Positions 50,135 to 62,510 of a stretch of 64,000 nucleotides of DNA are shown here, in pieces. The DNA comes from Taklimakanibacter sp049323275. Lineage in GTDB: Bacteria; Pseudomonadota; Alphaproteobacteria; Rhizobiales; Aestuariivirgaceae. The notes beneath the pieces are model-generated. The model worked only from the letters and a program-made list of their open reading frames with translations. It did not search any database and was not told where the DNA came from. The position numbers and the translations under genes are program-made. The DNA lies in assembly GCA_049323275.1 (NCBI GenBank), contig JBMOOM010000089.1:124001-188000 (forward strand), written 5' to 3'. Position 1 is the stretch's first letter. The number at the start of each line of letters is the position of its first letter.

Positions 50135-51751
50135 CTATTGTGGGGCGGTGGTCAGCCGGGCCAGGGCTTCCGGCGTGTCGAAGTCGGCGAGCACCACATC
50201 GGTGCGCACCTGGACCTCGGTGATCTGGTCTTCGTGCCTGTCCATGAGGCCCTTGGCGCCGCGGTCACCGTCGAGGGTGAGTATCTCGGCGAAGTGCCGG
50301 CGTCCCCACAGAACCGGATTGCCGCGCTCGCCCGCATGCACCGGCACGACGATGGTGCGTTTCTCGACCGGGCTGAACGCCGCGATGAGTCGGTTGACAT
50401 GGCGTCCGCCGACGAGCGGCATGTCGCCCAGGGCCACCACGACGCCGTCAGCATCGCCGGGCAGGCCGGCGATGCCGGCCTTGAGCGAGCTCGCGAGCCC
50501 CGACGCGTAGGCCGGATTAGGGACGAAGCGCACGTCGAGGCCGGCGAGCGCCGCCTCGACCTTCTCATGCTCATGGCCGGTGACGACGAGCACCGGCTTC
50601 GCCGCCGAGGCGAGCATCGCTTCCGCCGTCATGCGGATCATCGCCCGGCCGTTGATGACGCTGAGCAGCTTGTTGGCGCCCATGCGGGTGGAGCGGCCGG
50701 CCGCCAGGATCAAACCTGCGATCTGCGGAGCCTTTTGCGGCTTCGTCTCCTCGCCTTCGCGCGGCGCCGGCCGGGTGGAGATTTCCTTGAGCAGCCCGCC
50801 TGCTCCCATATCCATGATGTCCTGCCCGGAGACATGCAGGCCCGCCATGATCCGCGCCAGCACCCAGTCGAAGCCATTGAGCTTGGGCGAGCGCGCGCAA
50901 GTGGGAACGCCGATCACCGACGCCCCTTCGAGCCGGCCGAACATCATCAGATTGCCGGGGTCGACCGGCATGCCGAGATGCACCACCTCGCCTTCCGCCT
51001 GCTCGAGGGCGGCCGGAATGACATCGCCCCGGTCGACGATGGCCGAGGCGCCGAAGATCAGGATCGGATTGCGGCTCTTGCCGTGCAGTGCCGCCACCGC
51101 GTCGCTCACCGGCGCCACCGCGTGGTCGACCACCATCACTTCGGCGAGCTCGCCATCGAGCGCGGCGATGCGCTCGCGGATCGCCTCTTCCGATTTGGCG
51201 ATCAGCGACGGCTTGGTCTGCGGGAGTTTCGTGATGACGAGACCGGCCTTGCGGTGCTTGAAGCTCTCGACGCGAATGACGGGGTCGGCGCCGATGACGG
51301 CGAGCCCCTCTTCCAGCATGTCGCGCGGCACCGCGAAGGGAATGACCTTCACCGTCGCCACCAATTGCCGCTCCTCGACGATCTCGAAGGGCGCCGAGGT
51401 GGCGAGCGTCAGGCTCTCATGCACCCGGTTGAAGGCCTTCACGCGTTCGGCGTCGATGACGACGAGGCCGCGGCGATGCGCATGCAGATTGGCTCTGCCC
51501 GTGAAAGGCGCCTGGACGGTCGTGCCCTCGCCGGCAATGGCCTTGGCCACGGTCTCCGCCGCCTTGTCTTCCGGGACGTCGTCCTCCGACAGGCGCGCGG
51601 CGAAGACATGGGCGACACCGCTCTCCGCCAGCAGGCCGACATCGGCCTGGGTCAGCACCCGGCCCTTCTTGAACATGCCGGTTCTATGCTTGACCGAATG
51701 CGCCAGGATCGCGCCTTCCGCTTCCGCGATCGGGAGTTCGCCGAACTTCAT
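50135..51751 (-). CDS. MoeA-like/MobA-like fusion: molybdenum cofactor cytidylyltransferase
   Basis: 538 residues from the ATG at 51751. The first 340 residues are MoCF/MoeA-like (MKFGELPIAEAEGAILAHSVKH). The last 195 are an NTP-transferase (IAGLILAAGRSTRMGANKLL, VVVALGDMPLVGGRHVN), as in MocA. It would add CMP to the cofactor for the neighbouring CoxL-type hydroxylase. Last gene of the accessory operon. Confidence 0.85.
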   Translation of the reverse strand: MKFGELPIAEAEGAILAHSVKHRTGMFKKGRVLTQADVGLLAESGVAHVFAARLSEDDVPEDKAAETVAKAIAGEGTTVQAPFTGRANLHAHRRGLVVIDAERVKAFNRVHESLTLATSAPFEIVEERQLVATVKVIPFAVPRDMLEEGLAVIGADPVIRVESFKHRKAGLVITKLPQTKPSLIAKSEEAIRERIAALDGELAEVMVVDHAVAPVSDAVAALHGKSRNPILIFGASAIVDRGDVIPAALEQAEGEVVHLGMPVDPGNLMMFGRLEGASVIGVPTCARSPKLNGFDWVLARIMAGLHVSGQDIMDMGAGGLLKEISTRPAPREGEETKPQKAPQIAGLILAAGRSTRMGANKLLSVINGRAMIRMTAEAMLASAAKPVLVVTGHEHEKVEAALAGLDVRFVPNPAYASGLASSLKAGIAGLPGDADGVVVALGDMPLVGGRHVNRLIAAFSPVEKRTIVVPVHAGERGNPVLWGRRHFAEILTLDGDRGAKGLMDRHEDQITEVQVRTDVVLADFDTPEALARLTTAPQ

Positions 51752-51760
51752 CTCTCGTCC

Positions 51761-51790
51761 GTCACCCCGGCGAAAGCCGGGGCCCATTGA
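51761..51790. repeat. REP-like hairpin element
   Basis: CCCCGGC-GAAA-GCCGGGG (51765-51782) within GTCACCCCGG...CCCATTGA, a common alphaproteobacterial intergenic repeat. It lies between the MocA-like and XdhC-like genes. Confidence 0.5.
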
Positions 51791-51828
51791 ATAAGCGCAG
51801 TCTGGGTGGTGATGGCGCGTGGCATCAC

Positions 51829-52509
51829 CTAGCTCCCCAGCCTCAGCACGCGCGTCACCTCGGCCATGATCGAGATCGCGATTTCGGGCGCGCCCTGGGC
51901 GCCGATATTGAGCCCGATGGGCCCGTGGATGCGCGCGATATCGGCTCCGGTGAAGCCGGCGCTCGTGAGGCGGCCGGCGCGCGCCGCCTGGTTCTTCTTC
52001 GAGCCGAGCGCGCCGATATAGAAAACCTTCGACCGGAGAGCCAGATGCAGCGACGGGTCGTCGATCTTGGGATCATGGGTCAGCGCCAGAATGCCGGTGC
52101 GCTGGTCGAGCTCCAGCTTCGGCAGGATCTCGTCCGGCCATTCGGCATGGAGCGTGATGTCGGGAAACCGGGCGCCGGTGGCGAAGGCGCCACGCGGGTC
52201 GACCACCACCACGTCATAACCCGCCGCCTTGGCGATCGGGATCACCGCCTGCGCGATATGGACGGCGCCGATGATGACGAGGCGCAGCGCCGGATTGTAG
52301 ATGTGGACGAAGAATTCGCCTTCCGGGACCTTGTGCACGCCGCTGCGGTCGAAGCGGAAGGCCTCGTCCAGCACATGGGCGAGAATATCGTCGGCGGCAT
52401 GGTCGCGCGCCACCACGCGCTGCGCCCCATTGGCGAGCTCGGTGACGAGCGCCACGGCCTTGCGCCGGGCCCGCGCCTCCAGGACCTGCTCGAAGACGTC
52501 GAATTTCAT
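51829..52509 (-). CDS. XdhC/CoxI family chaperone, Rossmann type
   Basis: 226 residues from the ATG at 52509, in ATGA overlap with the upstream gene. LRLVIIGAVHIAQAVIPIAKAAGYDVVVVDPRGAFATGARFPD is the Rossmann part, and YIGALGSKKNQAARAGRL is characteristic. It inserts the sulfurated molybdenum cofactor into CoxL/XdhB-type enzymes. Confidence 0.9.
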   Translation of the reverse strand: MKFDVFEQVLEARARRKAVALVTELANGAQRVVARDHAADDILAHVLDEAFRFDRSGVHKVPEGEFFVHIYNPALRLVIIGAVHIAQAVIPIAKAAGYDVVVVDPRGAFATGARFPDITLHAEWPDEILPKLELDQRTGILALTHDPKIDDPSLHLALRSKVFYIGALGSKKNQAARAGRLTSAGFTGADIARIHGPIGLNIGAQGAPEIAISIMAEVTRVLRLGS

Positions 52510-52832
52510 GAGCCGAGCGGTTCCACATAGACGCGGATCTTGCCGCCGCAGGCGAGCCCGACCTTCCACGCCGTCTCGTCCGCCACGCCGAAAGCGAGCG
52601 TCTTGGATCTGCCCGATGATATGATGTCGATCGCCTCGGTGACGACGGCGCCTTCGACGCAGCCGCCCGATACCGAGCCGATGAAGTTGCCGTTGGCGTC
52701 AATGACGAGCTGGCTGCCGACCGGCTGCGGGGCCGAGCCCCAGGTTTCGATGACGGTGGCGAGCGCCAATTGCCGCCCGTCCTTCAGCCACTGTGCCGCC
52801 TGATCGAGCACGGTGGGATCGGAGCCTGCCAT
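52506..52832 (-). CDS. XdhC/CoxF-type N-terminal domain protein
   Basis: 108 residues from the ATG at 52832. LALATVIETWGSAPQPVGSQLVID and GGCVEGAVVTEA are the XdhC N-terminal domain. The two XdhC halves are separate genes here, ATGA-coupled. Confidence 0.9.
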   Translation of the reverse strand: MAGSDPTVLDQAAQWLKDGRQLALATVIETWGSAPQPVGSQLVIDANGNFIGSVSGGCVEGAVVTEAIDIISSGRSKTLAFGVADETAWKVGLACGGKIRVYVEPLGS

Positions 52833-52842
52833 GGTAATTCTC

Positions 52843-54087
52843 CTAACCTGCCTTGAGCCAGGTCCTTGGATCATGCTCCGCCCGCTTGCGCGCCGCAAGC
52901 GCGGCCGCCAGATCGGCGAGGCTGTCGAGCGAATGGACCGGCCTGAATTCATCGATATAGGGCATCATGGCGCGAATGCCAGCGGCGCGCGCCTCGAAGC
53001 CTTGATAGCGCAGAAGCGGGTTGAGCCAGATGATGCGCTTGGCGGAGCGGCGCAGCCTCGCCATTTCGGTCTCGAGCAAAGTGACGTCCTCGCGGTCGAG
53101 CCCGTCGGTCATCAGCAGCACATGGGCGCCCTGGCCCAGCACCCGCCGCGCCCATTTATAGTTGAACTCCTTCAGCGCGCCGCCGATGCGGGTGCCGCCC
53201 GACCAGTCCCTGACCGCCGAGGCGACCTTCATCATCGCCTCATCGACGTCGCGCCGTCTGAGCTCGCGGGAGATATTGGTGAGTCTCGTGCCAAACAGGA
53301 AGACCGAAACGCGCTCGCGGTCATTCATGAGACCATGCAGGAAATGCAGGAACATGCGGCTGTAGTTCGAGCACGAGCCTGATATGTCGCAGAGCACCAC
53401 CAGCGGCGGCTCGCGCCACTGCCGCTCGCGCCGGGCGAGATCGATGAGATGTCCGCCGGCCCTGAGCGACCCCTTGAGCGTGCGTCGCAAATCCACCCGC
53501 TCGCCGCTGTGGAACGGCCGGTAGCGCCGTGTCGGGATCTCGAGCCGGTGGAGACGCATCCGCGCGATCGCCTGGCGCGCCTGCGCCTGCTCGCTGACCG
53601 TCATCTGCTCGAAATCCTTGGCGCGCAGCACCTCCAGGGCGGAATGCGAGAAGGTCGCGTCGAATTCGAGGGACCCCGGCTTCTCCTCGCGCCGGCTCTG
53701 GCTCTCGACCTTGTCGAACATCGCTTCCGCCAGACGCCGGAAGCCGGCCTTCTTCGCTTTTTCGTCCGCCGGCCGGGTGATCTGCTGGAACATCAGCTGC
53801 ATCAGCTGCTCCAGCATCTTCGGCTTCTTCCAGAAGACGTGGAAGGCCTGGTCGAAGATCTCCTTCTGCTCGCGCCGCTTCACGAAGACAGCGTGCAGCG
53901 TCCAGTAGAAGTCCTCGCGCGAGCGGAGCGTGCCGATCATCGCGGCGTCGAGCGCGTCGATCACATGGCCGGGCCCGACGGGAAGCCCCGCCTCGCGCAG
54001 CACGCGGGCGAAATGCATGATGTTGAAGGCGAGTCGGCCCGAGGGCGAGCCGCCCATCATCATCATGGACGGAGGCGGCCGCTCCAT
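52843..54087 (-). CDS. VWA-domain protein (CoxE-like)
   Basis: 414 residues with a von Willebrand A MIDAS motif in LVVLCDISGSCSNYSRMFLHF (D-x-S-x-S) and MTDGLDREDVTLLETEMARLRR. The partner of the CoxD-type AAA ATPase, with which it shares 1 bp. The pair matures the active site of CoxL-type enzymes. Confidence 0.9.
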   Translation of the reverse strand: MERPPPSMMMMGGSPSGRLAFNIMHFARVLREAGLPVGPGHVIDALDAAMIGTLRSREDFYWTLHAVFVKRREQKEIFDQAFHVFWKKPKMLEQLMQLMFQQITRPADEKAKKAGFRRLAEAMFDKVESQSRREEKPGSLEFDATFSHSALEVLRAKDFEQMTVSEQAQARQAIARMRLHRLEIPTRRYRPFHSGERVDLRRTLKGSLRAGGHLIDLARRERQWREPPLVVLCDISGSCSNYSRMFLHFLHGLMNDRERVSVFLFGTRLTNISRELRRRDVDEAMMKVASAVRDWSGGTRIGGALKEFNYKWARRVLGQGAHVLLMTDGLDREDVTLLETEMARLRRSAKRIIWLNPLLRYQGFEARAAGIRAMMPYIDEFRPVHSLDSLADLAAALAARKRAEHDPRTWLKAG

Positions 54088-55010
54088 CAGGTCCGCGCCA
54101 TGGCCGCGATCTCGGCCTTGATCTGGTCGAGGATGCGCTTCGCCTCCGAGCCTTCTATGCGCACGATGTCGTCCTGATATTTGAGCAGCACGCCCAGCGT
54201 GTCGTTGACCGTCTGCGGATCGAGCGCCACCGCGTCGAGCTCATGCAGCGCCGACACCCAGTCGAGCGTCTCGGCCACGCCCGGCGCCTTGTAGAGCTCG
54301 CCGCCGCGCAGCGCCTGGACGAAGCCGACGACCTCGCGGGCGAGCTTCTCCGACGCCTCGGGCCGGCGCGCCTTGATGATGGCGACCTCGCGTTCGGCAT
54401 CGGGATAGCCGACCCAGTGATAGAGGCAGCGCCGCTTCAGTGCGTCGTGGACTTCGCGGGTGCGGTTGGAAGTGATGATGACGATCGGCGGCTCTTCCGC
54501 CTTGACGGTGCCGAGCTCCGGGATGGTCACCTGGAAATCGGACAGCACTTCGAGCAGGAACGCTTCGAAGGCCTCATCGGTGCGGTCGAGCTCGTCGATG
54601 AGGAGAACCGGCGCCGCCCCCTTGGGCGCCTCCAGCGCCTGCAGCAGCGGCCGCTTGGTGAGGAACTTCTCCGAGAAAATGTCATGGCCGAGCCGGTCGC
54701 GGTCGAGCTCGCCCGCGGCTTCGGCGAGCCGGATCTCGATCATCTGGGCCGAGTAATTCCACTCATAGACCGCCGCATTGACGTCGAGACCTTCATAACA
54801 TTGCAGCCGGATCAGCCGGCGGCCCAGCGCCTCGGCCAGCACCTTGGCAATCTCGGTCTTGCCGACACCCGCCTCGCCCTCGAGGAACAGTGGCCGCCCC
54901 ATCCTGAGCGCGAGAAACACCACCGTGCTCAGCGCCCGGTCGGCGATGTAATTCTCCGAACCGAGCAGCGTCGCCGTCGCGTCGATCGAAAGGGGGAGCG
55001 GTTTCGGCAT
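54087..55010 (-). CDS. MoxR-type AAA+ ATPase (CoxD-like)
   Basis: 307 residues. Walker A is EGEAGVGKTEIAKVLAEALGR, Walker B is VLLIDELDRTDEAFEAFLLE, and ITSNRTREVHDALKRRCLYHW is the sensor/arginine-finger block. CoxD of Oligotropha uses ATP to insert the Cu/S of the CODH centre; here it probably performs a related chaperone step. Confidence 0.92.
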   Translation of the reverse strand: MPKPLPLSIDATATLLGSENYIADRALSTVVFLALRMGRPLFLEGEAGVGKTEIAKVLAEALGRRLIRLQCYEGLDVNAAVYEWNYSAQMIEIRLAEAAGELDRDRLGHDIFSEKFLTKRPLLQALEAPKGAAPVLLIDELDRTDEAFEAFLLEVLSDFQVTIPELGTVKAEEPPIVIITSNRTREVHDALKRRCLYHWVGYPDAEREVAIIKARRPEASEKLAREVVGFVQALRGGELYKAPGVAETLDWVSALHELDAVALDPQTVNDTLGVLLKYQDDIVRIEGSEAKRILDQIKAEIAAMART

Positions 55011-55030
55011 GATGATCCTTCAAAACAAAA

Positions 55031-55058
55031 GGGCCCGCATGTCTATACATACAGGCCC
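55031..55058 (-). terminator. Terminator/attenuator between coxSLM-type and coxDE-type genes
   Basis: On the minus strand, GGCCTGTATGT-ATAG-ACATGCGGGCC is followed by CTTTTGTTTTG. It separates the hydroxylase subunit genes from the maturation genes on the same strand and should make less of the latter. Confidence 0.7.
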
Positions 55059-55084
55059 CATCATTCGCAAAAGCCCAAACGGTG

Positions 55085-55882
55085 CTACTTCGCCGCTGCC
55101 GCCACCGCGCGGCGCGCCAGCACGGTCACGAGATGGGCGCGGTATTCGGGCGAAGCATGGATGTCGCTGTTGAGGTTCTTCGCGTCGACCTTGATGCCGG
55201 CAATGGCGTCGGCCGAGAAATTGGCCGCCAGTGCCTTTTCCATTTTCGGCACGCGGAACACTTTCGGTCCGGCCCCCGTCACCGCCACGCGCACCGTGCC
55301 GTCCTGAAGCTCGGCCACCATGACGCCGACCATGGCGTAGCGCGACGCCGGGTTGGGGAACTTCACATAGGCCGCGCGCTTGGGCGCCGGGAATTCGACC
55401 GCGGTGACGATCTCCGAATCCTTCAGCGCCGTGGTGAACATGTCGGTGAAGAACTTGTCGCCCGCGATCCGGCGCGACGAGGTGACGACCGTGGCGTTAA
55501 GGCCGACCACGGCGGCGGGGTAATCCGCCGCGGGATCATTATTGGCGATGGAGCCGCCGATCGTGCCGCGATTGCGCACATGCGGATCGCCGATCCCGCC
55601 GGCGAGCGCCGCCAGCGCCGGAATGGCCGTCCTGACGCCCTTGTCGGCGGCGACATCGGCATGGACGGTGCCGGCCTTGACCGTCACCGTGCCGGCGCCG
55701 ACCTCGATGCCGGAATTTCCGAGGCCGCCGAGATCGATGATGTCGGAGGGCGCCGCGAGCCCCTGCTTCATGGTCGGCAGCAAGGTCATGCCGCCCGACA
55801 GGAACTTGCCGTCCGCCGCCTTCTTCATCGCCTTGACGGCGTCGGCGGGTTTCGCGGGTCTGTGATAGGTGAAATTTTCCAT
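55085..55882 (-). CDS. Molybdenum hydroxylase FAD subunit (CoxM-like)
   Basis: 265 residues from the ATG at 55882. FTYHRPAKPADAVKAMKKAADGKFLSGGMTLLPTMKQGL and RNRGTIGGSIANNDPAADYPA are FAD-binding motifs of the CoxM/CutM family. Begins 11 bp after the CoxL-type gene. Confidence 0.92.
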   Translation of the reverse strand: MENFTYHRPAKPADAVKAMKKAADGKFLSGGMTLLPTMKQGLAAPSDIIDLGGLGNSGIEVGAGTVTVKAGTVHADVAADKGVRTAIPALAALAGGIGDPHVRNRGTIGGSIANNDPAADYPAAVVGLNATVVTSSRRIAGDKFFTDMFTTALKDSEIVTAVEFPAPKRAAYVKFPNPASRYAMVGVMVAELQDGTVRVAVTGAGPKVFRVPKMEKALAANFSADAIAGIKVDAKNLNSDIHASPEYRAHLVTVLARRAVAAAAK

Positions 55883-55893
55883 GATACCCTCCC

Positions 55894-58254
<2,361 letters not shown>

Positions 58255-58284
58255 GATTTGTCCTCCTGATCGCTCTGGCTTGCG

Positions 58285-58749
<465 letters not shown>

Positions 58750-58975
58750 CGATTTTCCTCCCAGGAGGATCGCGCGGTCCCAGTTTGGAGTGCTTATGGG
58801 GGCCGATCCTATGTCTTCGCCACCAGTGAGCTTGCGCCGGGCGGCTGGAAGGGTCAAGCGACCACCAATTGAGACCAAAGTACTAACACTCGATATCAGA
58901 AGCCTTTCATGCCATTATCGACCGCCTGCAACCTCGAGCGCCGGTGCCGCGTAAACCCATCAGGGAGATACGCTC

Positions 58976-59413
58976 ATGACCCGCAGACTGCTGATTGCCC
59001 TTGCCGGCGCCCTGGCCTTCCTGGTTGCGGCCCTGCCCGTGCGCGCGCAAGGCATATCGGACGCCGAAGCGGCGGAATTTCAGCGCATCATCACCAGCCA
59101 GCTCGATGCCTTCACGGCCGATGACGGCGCCGCCGCTTATGGCTTCGCCGCCCCCAACATCCAGCGCCTCTTCCCGACCCCCGAGGTCTTCATGTCGATG
59201 GTCCAGAAAGGTTATGCGCCGGTCTATCGCCGGCAGTCCTACAGTTTCGGCCGGATCGGCAACGAAATGGGCGGCCAGCCGACCCAGCATGTCACTATCG
59301 TCGATGCCAACGGCAAGGCCTGGACGGCGTTCTACGCCATGGAGCGCCAGCCCGACGGGTCGTGGAAGATCTCCGGCTGCTCGCTGGTCGAGGCGCCGGC
59401 GGCCGATGCGTGA
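58976..59413 (+). CDS. Secreted DUF4864 protein
   Basis: 145 residues. Signal peptide RRLLIALAGALAFLVAALPVRAQG, then SDAEAAEFQRIITSQLDAFTADDGAAAYGFAAPNIQ, the DUF4864 signature. GGGAGA precedes the ATG. Periplasmic; function unknown. Confidence 0.88.
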   Translation: MTRRLLIALAGALAFLVAALPVRAQGISDAEAAEFQRIITSQLDAFTADDGAAAYGFAAPNIQRLFPTPEVFMSMVQKGYAPVYRRQSYSFGRIGNEMGGQPTQHVTIVDANGKAWTAFYAMERQPDGSWKISGCSLVEAPAADA

Positions 59414-59517
59414 ACCTCTTATGAATGGATCTTTCAAACCGGATTCAGGCTCGATTGCCCATGATCGGCATCGTTGAGGCAACACAACGAAACGACCAAC
59501 CACGCGGAGCTCTCCTC

Positions 59518-59760
59518 ATGAAGACCCTCACCATCGTCGCCGCCCTCACTGTTTTCGCCGCCGGCCAGGCGCTGGCCGCCTCGGCGCCCAGCTTCTCGCC
59601 CGGCGCCACGCCCCAGACGGCGCGCAATGTCGTCACCGCCTACACGATCGACCAGGCGAAAGTATCCGAAGGCGTGAAATTCCAAAATCCGGGCAAGGCC
59701 AAAGGCGTCAGCCAGCAGCCCGGCAAGATGATCTTCAAGGCCCTGCCGAGCCGCGGCTGA
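59518..59760 (+). CDS. Small secreted protein, unknown (80 aa)
   Basis: 80 residues from the ATG at 59518. Signal peptide MKTLTIVAALTVFAAGQALA, then a polar mature part (SFSPGATPQTARNVVTAY) of about 60 residues. No domain recognised. A 12-bp-stem hairpin follows the stop. Confidence 0.7.
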   Translation: MKTLTIVAALTVFAAGQALAASAPSFSPGATPQTARNVVTAYTIDQAKVSEGVKFQNPGKAKGVSQQPGKMIFKALPSRG

Positions 59761-59767
59761 CAAACGC

Positions 59768-59808
59768 TGGAGCGCCGGACGCTCTCTGAGAATCGCTCCG
59801 GCGCTCCA
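59768..59808. terminator. Hairpin after the small secreted protein gene
   Basis: TGGAGCGCCGGA and TCCGGCGCTCCA form a perfect 12-bp stem around a 17-base loop, 7 bp after the stop codon at 59760. There is no T-run, so it may be an mRNA-stabilising structure or a repeat rather than a Rho-independent terminator. Confidence 0.5.
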
Positions 59809-59935
59809 TCTCATGTTCTGCGCATCGGATTGCCCGAAAACCGCTTCGCACTTTTCGGTCCGATGCGTTGGCCGTGACTTTCCAGCCCCACTGGACTAGA
59901 GCCTCTGCCATATCGATGGCAGGGGCTCGAATCGC

Positions 59936-60532
59936 ATGACGGACACGATCTTTTCCGCACAGGCGCGCCGCCAGACCGTCTATTGGCTGGCCGCCGCCCT
60001 GCTCATCATCGCCTGCGCCGCCATTCTCCTTTCGATGGGCCGCGAGCCCATCTGCAAATGCGGCTATGTCAAGCTCTGGCATGGCGTGGTGATGAGTTCG
60101 GAGAACTCCCAGCATCTCACCGACTGGTATACGCCCTCCCATCTCATTCACGGCTTCATCTTCTATGGGCTGTTATGGCTCATCGGCCGGCGCTGGCCCT
60201 TGGGGCTGAGGCTCTGCCTCGCCATCCTGGTCGAGGGCGCCTGGGAGATCGTCGAGAACAGCGACTTCATCATCAACCGCTATCGCGAGGCGACCGTCTC
60301 GCTCGATTATTTCGGCGACAGCGTCATCAATTCGGTGAGCGACATCCTGGCCATGGTGGCCGGTTTCTTCCTCGCCTGGCGGGCGCCCGTCTGGGTCACG
60401 GTCGCGCTCGCCATCTTCTTCGAATTGTTCACCGGCTTCATGATCCGCGACAATCTCACCCTCAACATCATCATGCTGATCTGGCCGCTCGACTGGATCA
60501 AGGAATGGCAGGCGGCGCTACCGTCGCGCTAG
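59936..60532 (+). CDS. DUF2585 (UPF0314) membrane protein
   Basis: 198 residues with several helices (LAAALLIIACAAILLSMG; LIHGFIFYGLLWLIG; VTVALAIFFELFTGFMI). REPICKCGYVKLWHGVV and VEGAWEIVENSDFIINRYR are diagnostic blocks. Common in Hyphomicrobiales. Function unknown. Converges on the proline dehydrogenase gene with a 15-bp overlap. Confidence 0.92.
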   Translation: MTDTIFSAQARRQTVYWLAAALLIIACAAILLSMGREPICKCGYVKLWHGVVMSSENSQHLTDWYTPSHLIHGFIFYGLLWLIGRRWPLGLRLCLAILVEGAWEIVENSDFIINRYREATVSLDYFGDSVINSVSDILAMVAGFFLAWRAPVWVTVALAIFFELFTGFMIRDNLTLNIIMLIWPLDWIKEWQAALPSR

Positions 60533-61477
60533 CAGAGCGCGCGCGAGCAGCACGCCGTTGGCGGGATTTTCGCCGATCCGCCTGATCGCATAAGGCCACC
60601 AATCGCGCCCGAAGGGCACATAGAGACGGACCCTTTCGCCCTGCCGCACCAGCGCCTCGGCGACATCGCTGCGTACGCCCAATAGCATCTCGAACTCATA
60701 GGAGCCCTGCGGCCAGCCATTCTCGCGGGCAAGCGCCGAGGCTTCGGCCCGGATGCGGTCGTCATGGGTGGCGATGATCGGATAGAAACCACTTTCGCGC
60801 GCTTCCTCGCTCAGCATCAGCGCCACGAGCCTGCGATAATTAGCCTTGATCTCCGCCTCCGTCGTGAAGGCCACATGCCGTGCACCGACGAAGGCGCCCT
60901 TGACGAGGCGCACTTTCGCGCCGGCCGCGATCAGTCTGGCCAGATCACCTTCGGTGCGCCGCAAATAGGCCTGCAGCGTCACTGCGGCGGGCAGCTCCAG
61001 CCGCCGGAGATCGTCATGCAGCGCCAGCGTGACATCGACGACGCTCGCATCCTCCATGTCGAGCATGAGGCAATGGAGGCCGGGCTTGCCGCCGGAGGCG
61101 AGCGCGATGGCGCGGCCGATGTTGCGGGCGCGCGGCCCCACCTGCTCCACATCGGTCTGCAGCCCGATCTGCGTCGGATCGACCGAGATATGTACATCGA
61201 GATCCGCATCGGCGAGCCTGGCGGCGATGGCGAGCTTCTGGTCGACATTCTCCTGCACCAGCTCCAGCCGGTCGACATATTCGCCGAGATAATAGAACGA
61301 GGTGCGGATGCCCTTCTCATCGAGAAGCTGCTCCGCCGTCGCGAAGGCAGACGCGGCATCGGGTCCCGCCACGAAGCGCTGGGCCAGCTTCCTCATGCCG
61401 TCCCGGCCTTGCATGAAATCCTTGACTGCGCCCGAGCGGGCGAGCGCGATCATGCCTCTTTGCCAAAGTCGCTTCAT
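60518..61477 (-). CDS. Proline dehydrogenase family protein, monofunctional
   Basis: 319 residues. GIRTSFYYLGEYVDRLELV, RLVKGAFVGAR and YVPFGRDWWPYAIRRIGENP are PRODH barrel motifs. FAD enzyme that oxidises proline or a related amine. Coupled by ATGA to the CdhR-type regulator, so it is part of the carnitine locus and may act on a betaine-derived or proline-betaine substrate; this is inference. Confidence 0.88.
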   Translation of the reverse strand: MKRLWQRGMIALARSGAVKDFMQGRDGMRKLAQRFVAGPDAASAFATAEQLLDEKGIRTSFYYLGEYVDRLELVQENVDQKLAIAARLADADLDVHISVDPTQIGLQTDVEQVGPRARNIGRAIALASGGKPGLHCLMLDMEDASVVDVTLALHDDLRRLELPAAVTLQAYLRRTEGDLARLIAAGAKVRLVKGAFVGARHVAFTTEAEIKANYRRLVALMLSEEARESGFYPIIATHDDRIRAEASALARENGWPQGSYEFEMLLGVRSDVAEALVRQGERVRLYVPFGRDWWPYAIRRIGENPANGVLLARALLARR

Positions 61478-62415
61478 CCTGTGCTTATCCTGGCATGGCT
61501 CGGCGGTTTGCCGAATTTCTGTTTGAAGGCGCGGGAGAATTCGGCGAGCGTCGAAAAGCCGGTGGCGAGCGCCACGTCGCGCACGCTCAGGCGCGAATAG
61601 GTCAGAAGGCGCTGCGCCCGGTCGAGGCGCAATTGCCGGTAGAAACCGACCGGCGTCGTCTGCAGGTGCTTGTGGAACAGCCGCTCGAGCTGGCGGTCGG
61701 ACAGTCCCGCCGTCGCCGCCACATCCGTAACGGTCAGCTTGTCCTCGACATGCTCCTCCATCAGCCGGATCGCCTTGACGAGGCGCGGGTCGCCGACGCG
61801 GTAGCGCGTGCCGACCGGCACCCGGGCCTCGCCCGGATGATTGAGATGGCGGGTATGGACGAGCGTGTCGGCCACCTTCTGCGCCAGCGCCTCGCTTTCG
61901 ATCGAGCCCAGCCAGTCGAGCATCATGTCGAGGGCCGCCGCACCGCCCGACGCCGTCATACGGCCGCGGTCGAGCACATAGGTCTCTTCCGCCACATCGA
62001 TCCCGGGATAGCTTTCACGGAACGCCGGCAGCGTCTCCCAGTGGCAGGTGGCGCGATGGCCGTCGAGCACGCCGGCGCCCGCCAGCAGGAAGGCGCCGGT
62101 ATCGACCGCACCCAGCAGCGCGCCGTTGCGGGCGAGCCGGCGCAGCTCGTTGAGCACCGGCCGCCCCATGCCCGCCTCATGCTCGTAAGAGGCGCAGGCA
62201 AAAACCACATCCGGCCGGCCGATCTCCTCGAGGCTCGCCGAGACCGACACCGGGATGCCGTTGGAGGCGATGACCGCCTCGCCATCCATCGACACGAAGC
62301 GCCAGGAGAACACCTCGCCGGCGAACCGGTTGGCGACGCGCAAGGGCTCGAGCGCCGAAAACAGCGCGATCATGGAAAAACGCGGAATGAGCAAAAAGGC
62401 GATATCGCGGGCCAT
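61474..62415 (-). CDS. cdhR: GlxA/CdhR-type AraC regulator with DJ-1-like domain
   Basis: 313 residues from the ATG at 62415. The N-terminal half is a glutamine amidotransferase-like fold (IAFLLIPRFSMIALFSALEPLRVAN, VFACASYE); the C-terminal half is an AraC helix-turn-helix (GLSDRQLERLFHKHLQTTPVGFYRQLRLDRAQRLL). This is the architecture of CdhR, the activator of carnitine catabolism, and the gene is divergent from the cleavage and dehydrogenase genes it would activate. Confidence 0.87.
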   Translation of the reverse strand: MARDIAFLLIPRFSMIALFSALEPLRVANRFAGEVFSWRFVSMDGEAVIASNGIPVSVSASLEEIGRPDVVFACASYEHEAGMGRPVLNELRRLARNGALLGAVDTGAFLLAGAGVLDGHRATCHWETLPAFRESYPGIDVAEETYVLDRGRMTASGGAAALDMMLDWLGSIESEALAQKVADTLVHTRHLNHPGEARVPVGTRYRVGDPRLVKAIRLMEEHVEDKLTVTDVAATAGLSDRQLERLFHKHLQTTPVGFYRQLRLDRAQRLLTYSRLSVRDVALATGFSTLAEFSRAFKQKFGKPPSHARISTG

Positions 62416-62510
62416 TGCGGCAGCAAATATCAATCTCAGGGCGAAAAAAGTCAAATCTGATCACGAATCCGCCCTTACTCTGCGCCGATCCAAATCCCAG
62501 GGAGGACAGA

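Noticed and set aside
48924..51790. Long plus-strand frames of over 500 codons opposite doeA and the MocA-like gene
   Set aside because: Shadows of well-supported minus-strand genes; biased composition and no recognisable motifs.
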